Origin: Streptomyces sp. SAT1
GTDB taxonomy: Bacteria > Actinomycetota > Actinomycetes > Streptomycetales > Streptomycetaceae
Direction of reading: 5' to 3'
Assembly: GCF_001654495.1 (NCBI RefSeq)
Contig: NZ_CP015849.1
Span: 930,001-994,000, forward strand
DNA length: 64,000 bases
In this document: positions 7,422 through 15,741 of the stretch, in pieces
Position numbering within the stretch: position 1 is the first letter of the stretch
Layout of the letters: each line of letters starts with the position of its first letter
Notes under the pieces: generated by a model
The model's database searches: none
Told to the model about the DNA's origin: nothing
Seen by the model: only the letters and a program-made list of their open reading frames with translations
Made by a program: the position numbers and the translations under genes

Positions 7422-8462
7422 ATGACCGAGCCGGAGCAGACGACCGGAACCGAGCCGCACGACGGACGCGACGGACGCGACGGACGCCCCGGGCGCGAGG
7501 GACACGACCGGTACGAGGTGGTCGTCGTCGGCGGCGGCGCGGCCGGGCTCTCCGCCGCGCTGGTCCTCGGCCGGGCCCGGCGCCGTACGCTCGTCGTCGA
7601 CGCGGGCGAGCCGCGCAACGCGCCCGCCGCCCACATGCAGGGCTACCTGTCGCGGGACGGCATGCCGCCCGCCGAGTTCCTGGCCGCCGGCCGCGAGGAG
7701 ATCGCGCGGTACGGGGTCGGACTGGTCCGGGACCGGGCGGTGCGCGCCGTACGGGACACCGCGGGCGAGTTCGACGTGACCCTGGCGGGCGGACGCACCG
7801 TCCACGCCCGGCACCTGGTCGTCGCCACCGGACTGAAGGACGAGCTGCCCGACGTTCCGGGGCTCGCCGAGCGGTTCGGCGACGACGTGCTGCACTGCCC
7901 GTACTGCCACGGCTGGGAGGTGCGCGACCGGGCCTTCGGCGTGCTCGCGACGACCCCGCTGGGCGTGCACCAGGCGCTCATGGTCAGCCAGTGGTCCGGG
8001 GACGTGACGCTGTTCCTGCACCGGCTCGGCGAGGACGAGCTGTCCGACACCGACCTGCGCCGGCTGGCGGCGGCCGGAGTGCGCGTCGTGCCGGGCGAGG
8101 TGGCGGGGCTCGTCACCGAGGCCGGCCGGCTGAGCGGTGTCCGGCTCGCCGACGGGAGCGTCCACGCCCGTGAGGTCCTCTTCGTCGCCCCGCGCGCGGT
8201 GCCCGGAAACGATCTCCTGCGGCAACTGGGCGCCGAGCTGGGCGACACACCGTTCGGCGCCTACCCCGTGATCGACCAGCGGGGACTGACGACCGTCCCG
8301 GGCCTGTGGGCCGCGGGCAACGCGAGCGGCTTCGCCGAGCAGGTGGTCAACGCGGCGAGCCGGGGCTACCGCGCCGGTGCGGCCATCAACGGCGACCTGC
8401 TCTTCGCCGACCTGGACGCGGCGCTCGCGGCCCAGCCGGAGCGGGAGTCGGAACCGGCGTAG
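7422..8462 (+). CDS. FAD-dependent thioredoxin-reductase-fold oxidoreductase with CPYC redox pair
   Basis: A 346-residue two-domain flavoprotein. FAD-binding GGGAAGLSAALVLGRAR (about residue 40), ATGLKDELPDVPG, the redox pair CPYCHGWEVRD (Cys159, Cys162) and the C-terminal FAD block GLWAAGNASG are seen. The CxxCHG(W/Y)E form is closer to GliT/HlmI-type dithiol oxidases than to classical thioredoxin reductase (CATC), so NADPH-independent thiol oxidation is possible; this is inference. ATG 7422 is preferred to GTG 7413 because GGGAGG is spaced correctly for it. The first 30 residues are low-complexity (GRDGRDGRPGREG). Divergent from an XRE-cupin regulator. Confidence 0.85.
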   Translation: MTEPEQTTGTEPHDGRDGRDGRPGREGHDRYEVVVVGGGAAGLSAALVLGRARRRTLVVDAGEPRNAPAAHMQGYLSRDGMPPAEFLAAGREEIARYGVGLVRDRAVRAVRDTAGEFDVTLAGGRTVHARHLVVATGLKDELPDVPGLAERFGDDVLHCPYCHGWEVRDRAFGVLATTPLGVHQALMVSQWSGDVTLFLHRLGEDELSDTDLRRLAAAGVRVVPGEVAGLVTEAGRLSGVRLADGSVHAREVLFVAPRAVPGNDLLRQLGAELGDTPFGAYPVIDQRGLTTVPGLWAAGNASGFAEQVVNAASRGYRAGAAINGDLLFADLDAALAAQPERESEPA

Positions 8463-8528
8463 CACGCGCGGCGGCGGCCGGCCGGATGCGCAGGTGTGGA
8501 GCGGCCCCCTGCGGTGCACCATGACTGC

Positions 8529-10067
8529 ATGTTGCTCGCCCGGCTGGCTCAGGTGTCACGGGAGGTGGCCGCCGCCTCGGCGCGGTCGCGCAAGACCGCT
8601 CTGCTCGCGGAGCTGTTCCGTGAGGCGGCGGCCGAGGACGTGCCGGTCGTCATCCCGTATCTGGCGGGCAGACTGCCCCAGGGGCGGCTGGGCGTCGGCT
8701 GGAAGGTGCTCGGCCGCCCGGTGCCGCCGGCCGCCGAGCCCTCCCTGACCGTGCGGGAGGTGGACGCCCGGCTGACGGACCTGGGCGAGGTCTCCGGTCC
8801 GGGTGCGCAGGCCGAGCGGGCCCGGATCGTCGGCGCGCTGCTGGCCGCGGCGACCGAGGACGAGCAGCGCTTCCTGCTGGGGCTGCTGACCGGCGAGGTC
8901 CGCCAGGGCGCGCTGGACGCGGTCGCGGTCGAGGGGCTCGCCGCGGCGACCGGCGCCCCGGCGGCGGACGTGCGGCGGGCGGTGATGCTGGCCGGATCCC
9001 TCCGGACGGTGGCCGCCGCCCTGCTCGCCGACGGCCCGCCCGCGCTGGAGCGGTTCCGGCTCACCGTGGGCCGACCGGTGCTGCCGATGCTGGCGCACAG
9101 CGCCTCCTCGGTGGCGGAGGCGGTGGCGAAGCTGGGCGCGTGCGCCGTGGAGGAGAAACTGGACGGCATCCGGGTCCAGGTGCACCGGGACGGCCGGGCC
9201 GTACGGATCCACACCCGCACCCTGGACGACATCACCGACCGGCTGCCCGAGGTGCACGCGGCGGCGCTGGCGCTGCCGGGCGAGCGGTTCGTGCTGGACG
9301 GCGAGGTGATCTCCTTCACCGCCGAGGGCCGGCCGCGCTCCTTCCAGGAGACGGCCGGACGCGTCGGCTCCCGGCTGGACGTGGCCACCGCCGCGGCCGC
9401 GGTCCCCGTCGCACCGGTCTTCTTCGACGCGCTGTCGGTCGGCGACCGCGACCTGCTCGACCTGCCGTTCGCCGAGCGGCACGCCGAGCTGGCTCGGCTG
9501 GTACCGGAGCCGATGCGGGTCAGGCGCACCCTCGTCGCGGGCGAGGAGGACGTGCCGCGGGCCGAGGAGTTCCTGGCGCGGACCCTGGAGCGCGGCCACG
9601 AGGGCGTGGTCGTCAAGGGGCTCGACGCCCCCTACAGCGCGGGCCGGCGCGGCGCGTCCTGGCTGAAGGTCAAGCCCGTGCACACCCTGGACCTGGTGGT
9701 GCTGGGCGCCGAGTGGGGCCACGGCCGCCGCACCGGGCGGCTGTCCAACCTGCACCTGGGGGCGCGGACCGAGGACGGCGGCTTCGTGATGCTGGGCAAG
9801 ACCTTCAAGGGCATGACCGACGCGCTGCTGGCCTGGCAGACCGAGCGGCTGCGGGAGCTGGCCGTGGAGGAGAGGAGCTGGGGCGTGCTGGTCCGCCCGG
9901 AACTGGTCGTGGAGATCGCCTACGACGGGCTCCAGCGGTCCACGCGCTATCCGGCGGGCGTCACCCTGCGCTTCGCCCGGGTGGTGCGCTACCGCGAGGA
10001 CAAGCGCCCCGAGGAGGCCGACACCGTCGGGACGCTGCTGGCCGCGCACCCGGAGGTACGGCCGTGA
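8529..10067 (+). CDS. ligB: ATP-dependent DNA ligase, LigB type
   Basis: A 512-residue ATP-dependent DNA ligase that would seal nicks through a ligase-AMP intermediate. An N-terminal helical DNA-binding domain (1-180) precedes the nucleotidyltransferase domain with motif I EEKLDGIR (adenylated Lys210), motif III FVLDGEVISF, motif IV HEGVVVKG and motif V SWLKVKP, then an OB-fold ending TLRFARVVRYREDK (motif VI region). The length and layout match mycobacterial LigB rather than LigD or LigC, and no Ku or primase is adjacent. ATG 8529 gives the family's usual MLLARLAQVS opening. The gene is translationally coupled to the downstream NUDIX gene by a GTGA overlap. Confidence 0.9.
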   Translation: MLLARLAQVSREVAAASARSRKTALLAELFREAAAEDVPVVIPYLAGRLPQGRLGVGWKVLGRPVPPAAEPSLTVREVDARLTDLGEVSGPGAQAERARIVGALLAAATEDEQRFLLGLLTGEVRQGALDAVAVEGLAAATGAPAADVRRAVMLAGSLRTVAAALLADGPPALERFRLTVGRPVLPMLAHSASSVAEAVAKLGACAVEEKLDGIRVQVHRDGRAVRIHTRTLDDITDRLPEVHAAALALPGERFVLDGEVISFTAEGRPRSFQETAGRVGSRLDVATAAAAVPVAPVFFDALSVGDRDLLDLPFAERHAELARLVPEPMRVRRTLVAGEEDVPRAEEFLARTLERGHEGVVVKGLDAPYSAGRRGASWLKVKPVHTLDLVVLGAEWGHGRRTGRLSNLHLGARTEDGGFVMLGKTFKGMTDALLAWQTERLRELAVEERSWGVLVRPELVVEIAYDGLQRSTRYPAGVTLRFARVVRYREDKRPEEADTVGTLLAAHPEVRP

Positions 10068-10549
10068 GCGGCGGCCCGCGGCGGCGCTCCGGGCGCAGTG
10101 CCGGACTGCTGCTGTTCCGGCGCACCGGCCCCGGCGGCCTCGAAGTGCTGCTCGGCCACATGGGCGGCCCGTTCTGGTCCCGGCGCGAGCAGGGCGCGTG
10201 GACCGTGCCCAAGGGCGAGTACCAGGAGGACGAACCGGCCTGGCGGGCCGCCCGCCGCGAGTTCCGGGAGGAGCTGGGGCTCGCGCCGCCGGACGGTGAG
10301 GCGCTGCCGCTCGGCGAGGTGCGCCAGGCGGGCGGCAAGACGGTGACCGTGTGGGCGGTCGAGGGCGATCTCGACCCGGCGGCGATCGTCCCGGGCACCT
10401 TCGTGACCGAGTGGCCGCCGCGCTCCGGACGGACCCAGGAGTTCCCGGAGCTGGACCGGGTGGCCTGGTTCGGGCTCGACGCGGCCCGCGAGGTGATCGT
10501 CACCGCCCAGGCCGCGTTTCTCGACCGGCTGGCCGAGCACTCGCTCTGA
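10064..10549 (+). CDS. NUDIX hydrolase
   Basis: A 161-residue NUDIX protein that hydrolyses a nucleoside diphosphate linked to another moiety. The NUDIX box runs from Gly51 to Gly72 as GEYQEDEPAWRAARREFREE plus LG, with the REXXEE metal-binding core intact. GGPFWSRREQGAWTVPKGE before the box resembles diadenosine-tetraphosphate-type and broad ADP-sugar types. The GTG start overlaps the ligase stop (GTGA), so the two are co-translated. Since ATP-dependent ligases can make Ap4A from ligase-AMP, an Ap4A-hydrolase role is an attractive inference, not shown by the sequence. Confidence 0.88.
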   Translation: MSGGPRRRSGRSAGLLLFRRTGPGGLEVLLGHMGGPFWSRREQGAWTVPKGEYQEDEPAWRAARREFREELGLAPPDGEALPLGEVRQAGGKTVTVWAVEGDLDPAAIVPGTFVTEWPPRSGRTQEFPELDRVAWFGLDAAREVIVTAQAAFLDRLAEHSL

Positions 10550-10626
10550 CGAGGGGCCCACGCGTTGCGGCGGGCGGCGCGGCGGGCGAAGGTCGAAGCA
10601 CAGCCCGCTCCCGAGGGAGGTCAGCC

Positions 10627-12012
10627 ATGTCCATCGCCACGGTGAACCCGGCCACCGGCGAGACGCTCAAGACGTACCAGGCCATGGGCGAGGAGGAGAT
10701 CGAGCGCCGGCTCCAGCTGGCCGAGGCCACCTTCCGCACGTACCGGACGACGTCCTTCGCCGAGCGGGCCCGCATGCTGGAGCGGGCCGCCGACCTGCTG
10801 GACGAGGACCGGGACGAGGTCGCCCGGACCATGACGACGGAGATGGGCAAGCCGGTCACGCAGGCGCGCGCGGAGGCCGCCAAGTGCGCCAAGGCGATGC
10901 GCTGGTACGCCGAGCACGCCGAGGAGCTGCTCGCCGACGAGGAACCGGCCGCGGCCGACGTGTCGGACTCCGGCGGCTCGCGGGCCCTGGTGCGCTACCG
11001 GCCGCTGGGTCCGGTGCTCGCGGTGATGCCGTGGAACTTCCCGCTGTGGCAGGTGGTGCGCTTCGCCGCGCCCGCGCTGATGGCCGGGAACGTCGGCCTG
11101 CTCAAACACGCCTCCAACGTGCCGGGGACCGCCCTGTACCTGGAGGACCTGTTCCACCGGGCGGGCTTCACCGAGGGCTGCTTCCAGACCCTGCTGATCG
11201 GCTCGGGCGCGGTCGACGACATCCTGCGCGACGACCGGGTGAAGGCGGCCACGCTCACCGGCAGCGAACCGGCCGGGCGGGCGGTGGCGTCCACCGCCGG
11301 GGAGATGATCAAGAAGACGGTGCTGGAGCTGGGCGGCAGCGATCCGTTCGTGGTGATGCCGTCGGCCGACGTGCGGCGGGCCGCCGAGGTCGCGGTGACG
11401 GCGCGGGTGCAGAACAACGGGCAGTCGTGCATCGCCGCGAAGCGGTTCATCGTGCACACGGACGTCTACGACGCCTTCACGGAGCGGTTCGTGGCCGGGA
11501 TGCGGGCCCTGAAGGTGGGCGATCCGACGCAGGAGGACACCGAGGTGGGGCCGCTGGCCAGCGAGCGGGGCCGGGCCGATCTGGAGGAGCTGGTCGACGA
11601 CGCCCGGCGCGGCGGCGCCGAGGTGCTGTGCGGTGGCGAACGCCCCGCGTGGCCCGGCTGGTACTACCCGCCGACCGTGCTGGCCGGTGTCACCCGGGAG
11701 ATGCGCGTGCACCGCGAGGAGACCTTCGGACCGGTCGCCACGCTCTACCGCGCCGCCGACCTCGACGAGGCCGTGCTGATCGCCAACGACTCCCCGTTCG
11801 GGCTCAGTTCGAACGTGTGGACCAGGGACGAGGCCGAGGTGGACCGGTTCGTACGGGACCTGGAGGCCGGCGGGGTGTATGTGAACGGCATGACCGCCTC
11901 GCACCCGGCGTTCCCGTTCGGCGGGATCAAGCGGTCGGGGTACGGGCGTGAGCTGTCCGGGCACGGAATCCGCGAGTTCTGCAACATCACCACGGTGTGG
12001 CACGGAGCGTGA
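10627..12012 (+). CDS. Succinate-semialdehyde-type aldehyde dehydrogenase (NADP-dependent family)
   Basis: A 461-residue aldehyde dehydrogenase oxidising an aldehyde to the acid with NAD(P). The Rossmann part has VLAVMPWNFPLWQVVRFAAP and TLTGSEPAGRAV; the catalytic general base is Glu234 in LELGGSDPFV and the nucleophile Cys268 in NNGQSCIAAKRF; the ETFGPVATLYR block follows. The opening MSIATVNPATGETLKTY and the QSCIAAKR form are typical of the GabD-like succinic semialdehyde branch, but other small aldehydes are possible. GGGAGG lies eight bases before the ATG. It stands alone between the ligase/NUDIX pair and a small conserved gene. Confidence 0.88.
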   Translation: MSIATVNPATGETLKTYQAMGEEEIERRLQLAEATFRTYRTTSFAERARMLERAADLLDEDRDEVARTMTTEMGKPVTQARAEAAKCAKAMRWYAEHAEELLADEEPAAADVSDSGGSRALVRYRPLGPVLAVMPWNFPLWQVVRFAAPALMAGNVGLLKHASNVPGTALYLEDLFHRAGFTEGCFQTLLIGSGAVDDILRDDRVKAATLTGSEPAGRAVASTAGEMIKKTVLELGGSDPFVVMPSADVRRAAEVAVTARVQNNGQSCIAAKRFIVHTDVYDAFTERFVAGMRALKVGDPTQEDTEVGPLASERGRADLEELVDDARRGGAEVLCGGERPAWPGWYYPPTVLAGVTREMRVHREETFGPVATLYRAADLDEAVLIANDSPFGLSSNVWTRDEAEVDRFVRDLEAGGVYVNGMTASHPAFPFGGIKRSGYGRELSGHGIREFCNITTVWHGA

Positions 12013-12037
12013 GGCTTCCGCGGCTACGATCGCTGGT

Positions 12038-12277
12038 GTGAACCGCGAAGTGACACTCCCTCTGATCGTCGACGACCGCGGTACCTTGCAGGTGTCCGCC
12101 GCCGATGTGAGCAAGCTGCTGCGGACGGTGGGCGGACGGTGGCTGCGGCTGGTGGAGACCGGGCAGGAGAGGCTCGACGAGGACACCGTGGCCGCGCTGA
12201 CCATCGAACTGGCCAAACTGGCCGACCGGATCGACGTGGCGTGCATCGCGCACAGCAGCGGGGCCGCGTCCGGCTGA
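12038..12277 (+). CDS. Small conserved actinobacterial protein (DUF6213-like)
   Basis: A 79-residue soluble protein, opening NREVTLPLIVDDRGTLQVS and ending IDVACIAHSSGAAS. Residues 25-75 form a probable beta-hairpin plus two helices (VSKLLRTVGGRWLRLVE, TVAALTIELAKLADRI). From memory it resembles the uncharacterised Streptomyces family DUF6213; I know no function. The GTG start is taken because TACGAT (12025-12030) is a -10-like hexamer exactly seven bases upstream and no ribosome site exists, so the mRNA is probably leaderless. Confidence 0.72.
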   Translation: MNREVTLPLIVDDRGTLQVSAADVSKLLRTVGGRWLRLVETGQERLDEDTVAALTIELAKLADRIDVACIAHSSGAASG

Positions 12278-12700
12278 GCGCCGCGCGCCCGCCCGGCCCG
12301 TGTGACCTCGCCGCCCCCGAGCCGCGGCCGGGCATCCGCCCCTCCCCCGCGCTCCCCTCCCCGGGTTCCCGGGCGCGCTCCCTTTCCCAGGTTCCCGGGC
12401 GGGGCCGCGGGTGCGCCGTCCGCGCGCACCGCGTTCACCCCTCCCGCCGTACGGCCCGCGCCCGCCGCCCGCGCACCGCGCGCGGGCCCCCGCCCTCCGT
12501 GCCGTCACCGCGCGCCGCGCGGACCCGCTCGGCGCGCACCGCCCCGGCCCGGCGGACGACGCTTCTGACCAGCGTCTTCGTCGTCGTACGCAGCACAGCG
12601 ACCGGCCCTTGGGCGCCCCCGCCGGGACCGCGCGGCCCCGGCCCTCCGTCCCCGGATTGGAGTAGTCCGGCGCGAGATCGTCGCTCTCCCGGGTGATCGT
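12278..12700. other. Gene-free spacer
   Basis: About 420 bases without a convincing gene. All long open frames here are Pro/Arg/Ala-rich by-products of GC-rich sequence, without family resemblance, ribosome site or a codon-position pattern. The last part before 12780 holds the palindromes listed separately. Confidence 0.6.
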
Positions 12701-12763
12701 GGGTGGACCACCCTTCTGGGTGCACCACCCTCTGACCGGGGGGCTACCGGCCTTCCGGAAGGC
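12701..12763 (+). promoter_or_regulatory. Palindrome cluster upstream of rppA (candidate operators)
   Basis: Three inverted repeats precede rppA: GGGTGG-A-CCACCC at 12701-12713, a near copy GGGTGCACCACCC at 12718-12730 (17 bp downstream of the first), and the perfect 14-bp palindrome GCCTTCCGGAAGGC at 12750-12763, just before the ribosome site of rppA (ATG 12781). The first two look like a tandem operator; the third could be an operator or a leader hairpin. Confidence 0.5.
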
Positions 12764-12780
12764 GAAAGCAGGCACGGATC

Positions 12781-13839
12781 ATGGCGACTTTGTGCAGGCC
12801 CTCGGTGTCCGTTCCAGAGCACGTGATCACCATGGAGGAAACGCTGGACCTCGCGCGCTCCCGGCACGCGGACCACCCGCAACTCGCGCTGGCCCTCCGG
12901 CTGATCGAGAACACCGGCGTGCGTACCCGGCACATCGTGCAGCCCATCGAGGAGACCCTGAAGCACCCGGGTTTCCAGGAGCGCAACAAGCTCTACGAGC
13001 ACGAGGCCAAGGCCCGGGTCCCCGCGGTCATCCAGCGGGCACTCGACGACGCGGAACTCCTGACCACCGACATCGACGTCATCATCTACGTCTCGTGCAC
13101 GGGCTTCATGATGCCCTCGCTCACGGCGTGGCTGATCAACGAGATGGCCTTCGACTCCACGACCCGTCAGATACCCATAGCGCAGCTCGGCTGCGCGGCG
13201 GGCGGCGCGGCGATCAACCGCGCGCACGACTTCTGCACGGCCTACCCGGACGCCAACGCGCTCATCGTGGCCTGCGAGTTCTGCTCGCTGTGCTACCAGC
13301 CCACCGACATCGGTGTCGGCTCGCTGCTGTCCAACGGGCTGTTCGGCGACGGCATCGCCGCCGCCGTGGTCCGCGGCACCGGTGGCACCGGAGTGCGCCT
13401 GGCGCGCAACGGCTCGTACCTGATCCCCAAGACCGAGGACTGGATCGCGTACGACGTCCGGGAGACCGGCTTCCACTTCCTGCTGGACAAGCGGGTGCCC
13501 ACCACCATGGAGCCGCTCGCCCCGGCGCTCCAGGACCTGGCCGGGCTGCACGGCTGGGACGCCTCCGACCTCGACTTCTACGTCATCCACGCGGGCGGTC
13601 CGCGCATCCTCGACGACCTCACCAAGTTCCTGAAGGTCGAGCCGCACGCGTTCCGCTTCAGCCGGTCCACGCTCACCGAGTACGGCAACATCGCCAGCGC
13701 CGTCGTGCTGGACGCGCTGCGCCGGCTGTTCGACGAGGGCGGCGTCCAGGACGGCGCGCGCGGGCTGCTCGCCGGGTTCGGCCCCGGCATCACCGCCGAG
13801 ATGTCGCTCGGCAACTGGCAGATCGGGGACCAGTCATGA
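12781..13839 (+). CDS. rppA: Type III polyketide synthase, 1,3,6,8-tetrahydroxynaphthalene synthase
   Basis: A 352-residue chalcone-synthase-like enzyme that condenses five malonyl-CoA into 1,3,6,8-tetrahydroxynaphthalene. The nucleophile is Cys138 in QLGCAAGG, the same number as the known S. coelicolor enzyme; the catalytic His (FYVIHAGGPRI) and Asn (EYGNIASA) follow, and the C-terminus carries the family's GFGPGITAE loop. FCSLCYQPTD contains the extra cysteine typical of the RppA group. ATG 12781 gives the standard MATLCRPSVSVPEHVITME opening. The stop overlaps the P450 start (ATGA), forming a pigment cassette with it and the following cupin. Confidence 0.95.
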   Translation: MATLCRPSVSVPEHVITMEETLDLARSRHADHPQLALALRLIENTGVRTRHIVQPIEETLKHPGFQERNKLYEHEAKARVPAVIQRALDDAELLTTDIDVIIYVSCTGFMMPSLTAWLINEMAFDSTTRQIPIAQLGCAAGGAAINRAHDFCTAYPDANALIVACEFCSLCYQPTDIGVGSLLSNGLFGDGIAAAVVRGTGGTGVRLARNGSYLIPKTEDWIAYDVRETGFHFLLDKRVPTTMEPLAPALQDLAGLHGWDASDLDFYVIHAGGPRILDDLTKFLKVEPHAFRFSRSTLTEYGNIASAVVLDALRRLFDEGGVQDGARGLLAGFGPGITAEMSLGNWQIGDQS

Positions 13840-15068
13840 GCGAGAAGACGCTCACCGAACCGGATCCGGCCGCGGGCGAGCAGTGCCCGGTGCGGCACTG
13901 GCCGGCCCTCGATCTGACCGGGGTCGACTTCGACCCGGTCCTGGCCGACCTGATGGAGGAGGGCCCGGTCACCCGGATCCAGCTGCCCAACGGTGAGGGC
14001 TGGGCCTGGCTGGTGACCCGCATGGACGATGTGCGGCTGGTCACCAACGACGCCCGGTTCAGCCGGGAGGCCGTCATGGACCGGCAGGTCACCAGGCTGG
14101 CCCCGCACTTCATCCCGTCCCGGGGCGCGGTCGGCTTCCTGGACCCGCCCGACCACAACCGGCTGCGCCGGTCGGTGGCGCCCGCGTTCACGGCGCGCGG
14201 CGTGGAGCGGGTGCGCGACAGCGCCCGGCGGATGCTGGCCGAGCTCGTCGACGAACTCGTGGCGGCCGGGCCGCCCGCCGATCTGACGGCAGCGGTGCTC
14301 AGCCCCTTCCCGATCGCGGTGATCTGCGAGCTGATGGGTGTCCCGGCCGCCGACCGGCACGCGATGCACACCTGGACCCAGTACATCCTGTCCTCCTCGC
14401 ACGGCGCCGACGTCAGCGAGCAGGCCAAGGAGGAGATGGGCGCGTACTTCACGGAGCTGATCGACGCGCGCGCGGACAGCACCGACGAGGACGTCGCCTC
14501 GCTGCTCGGTGCCGCCGTGGGACGGCGCGAGATCACTCTGGAGGAGGCCGTGGGTCTCGCGGTGCTCCTCCAGATCGGCGGCGAGGCGGTCACCAACAAC
14601 AGCGGGCAGATGTTCTACCTGCTGCTGACCCGGCCCGAACTGGCGGACCGGCTGCGTGCCGACCCCTCGGTCCGGCCGCAGGCCATCGACGAGCTGCTCC
14701 GCTACATCCCGCACCGCAACGCGGTCGGTCTGTCCCGGATCGCCCTGGAGGACGTGGAGATCAAGGGGGTGCGGATCCGGGCGGGCGACGCGATCTACGT
14801 GTCCTACCTGTCGGCCAACCGCGACCCGGAGGTCTTCCCCGACCCGGAGCGGATCGACTTCACGCGCAGCCCCAACCCGCACGTGGCGTTCGGGTTCGGC
14901 CCGCACTACTGTCCGGGCGGCCAGCTGGCCCGGATGGAGTCCGAACTGCTGGTGGACGCCCTCCTCGACCGGCTGCCGGGGCTGCGGCTCGCGGTGGCGC
15001 CGGAGCAGGTGCCGTTCCGCAAGGGCGCGTTGATCCGCGGTCCCGAGGCCCTGCCCGTGGCGTGGTGA
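13836..15068 (+). CDS. Cytochrome P450 of the CYP158A (flaviolin-coupling) type
   Basis: A 410-residue class I cytochrome P450. Seen are the ExxR motif in IDELLRYIPHRN, the I-helix as LLQIGGEAVTNNSGQM (without the common acid-Thr pair, as reported for CYP158A enzymes) and the heme loop FGFGPHYCPGG with Cys359 as iron ligand. In S. coelicolor the CYP158A2 gene follows rppA in the same way and its product couples flaviolin into dimers and trimers; the identical gene order here supports the same role. ATG overlaps the rppA stop. Electrons would come from ferredoxin/ferredoxin reductase encoded elsewhere. Confidence 0.92.
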   Translation: MSEKTLTEPDPAAGEQCPVRHWPALDLTGVDFDPVLADLMEEGPVTRIQLPNGEGWAWLVTRMDDVRLVTNDARFSREAVMDRQVTRLAPHFIPSRGAVGFLDPPDHNRLRRSVAPAFTARGVERVRDSARRMLAELVDELVAAGPPADLTAAVLSPFPIAVICELMGVPAADRHAMHTWTQYILSSSHGADVSEQAKEEMGAYFTELIDARADSTDEDVASLLGAAVGRREITLEEAVGLAVLLQIGGEAVTNNSGQMFYLLLTRPELADRLRADPSVRPQAIDELLRYIPHRNAVGLSRIALEDVEIKGVRIRAGDAIYVSYLSANRDPEVFPDPERIDFTRSPNPHVAFGFGPHYCPGGQLARMESELLVDALLDRLPGLRLAVAPEQVPFRKGALIRGPEALPVAW

Positions 15069-15074
15069 GCGCCG

Positions 15075-15641
15075 ATGACGACGATCGAGCCGCCGCTTCC
15101 CGCGATCGAGGATCCCGAACTCGCCGCGGTGGACGGGCTGCTCGTGCCACCGGGCCACGGCCGGGTGGTCGAGACGGCCGCCCAGCGGGTGACGTTCAAG
15201 GTGACCGGTTCGCACTCGCGCACCTCCTCCACCTTCGAGGTGGAGGTCCCGCCGGGCTTCGACGTGGGCGCCCATGTGCACACGCGCAGCGAGGAGTTGT
15301 TCTACGTGCTGGAGGGCGAGCTGGACGTGCTCGCGTTCGAGCCGCGGGTGCGGACGCCCGACCGCTGGCAGAAGTGGGAGTCCCGGTCCGGCAACCGCGT
15401 GGTGCGGGCCACCCCGGGCACGGTCATCGCCGTGCCCCCGGGCTGTCCGCACGCGTTCGCCAACCCCACGGACAGCCCGGCGAAGATGTTCTTCCAGGCG
15501 TCCCCGCCGCCGGACCATGAGCGGTACTTCGAGGAGCTGCTGGAGATCCTCAGGAGCGGCGGGCCGCCCGACCACGCGGCGATCGAGGCACTGCGGCGGC
15601 GCTACGACATCGAGCAGCTGACCCCGCTCAGGCACCGCTGA
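15075..15641 (+). CDS. Cupin quinone-forming monooxygenase (MomA-like)
   Basis: A 188-residue cupin. The first cupin motif is GFDVGAHVHTRSEELFYVLEG and the second PGTVIAVPPGCPHAFANP; His residues in both could bind metal. Proteins of this family encoded next to rppA (MomA of S. antibioticus and the S. coelicolor homologue) oxidise tetrahydroxynaphthalene to flaviolin without a classical cofactor. It starts six bases after the P450 stop, so all three genes are one operon: synthase, coupling P450, quinone-forming oxygenase. The C-terminal 40 residues (DHERYFEELLEILRSG onward) form helices found in the same family. Confidence 0.85.
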   Translation: MTTIEPPLPAIEDPELAAVDGLLVPPGHGRVVETAAQRVTFKVTGSHSRTSSTFEVEVPPGFDVGAHVHTRSEELFYVLEGELDVLAFEPRVRTPDRWQKWESRSGNRVVRATPGTVIAVPPGCPHAFANPTDSPAKMFFQASPPPDHERYFEELLEILRSGGPPDHAAIEALRRRYDIEQLTPLRHR

Positions 15642-15669
15642 CGGCCCGCCCCGGCGCCTCGGCCGCGCC

Positions 15670-15719
15670 CCGGTGACCGCCGGCGGACCCGTCGTCCGCC
15701 GGCGGACCGCCGTCACCGG
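15670..15719. terminator. Bidirectional hairpin between convergent genes
   Basis: A perfect 12-bp stem CCGCCGGCGGAC (15677-15688) / GTCCGCCGGCGG (15694-15705) with a 5-nt loop is enclosed by outer arms CCGGTGAC (15670-15677) and GTCACCGG (15712-15719). It lies between the cupin gene and the convergent acyl-CoA dehydrogenase and can terminate both. Confidence 0.75.
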
Positions 15720-15741
15720 AGCGTCCCGGGCGGTGGGCGGA

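Noticed and set aside
12781..15641. Larger polyketide/antibiotic gene cluster around rppA
   Set aside because: The three-gene cassette is flanked at once by primary metabolism genes; no tailoring, transport or resistance genes belong to it.
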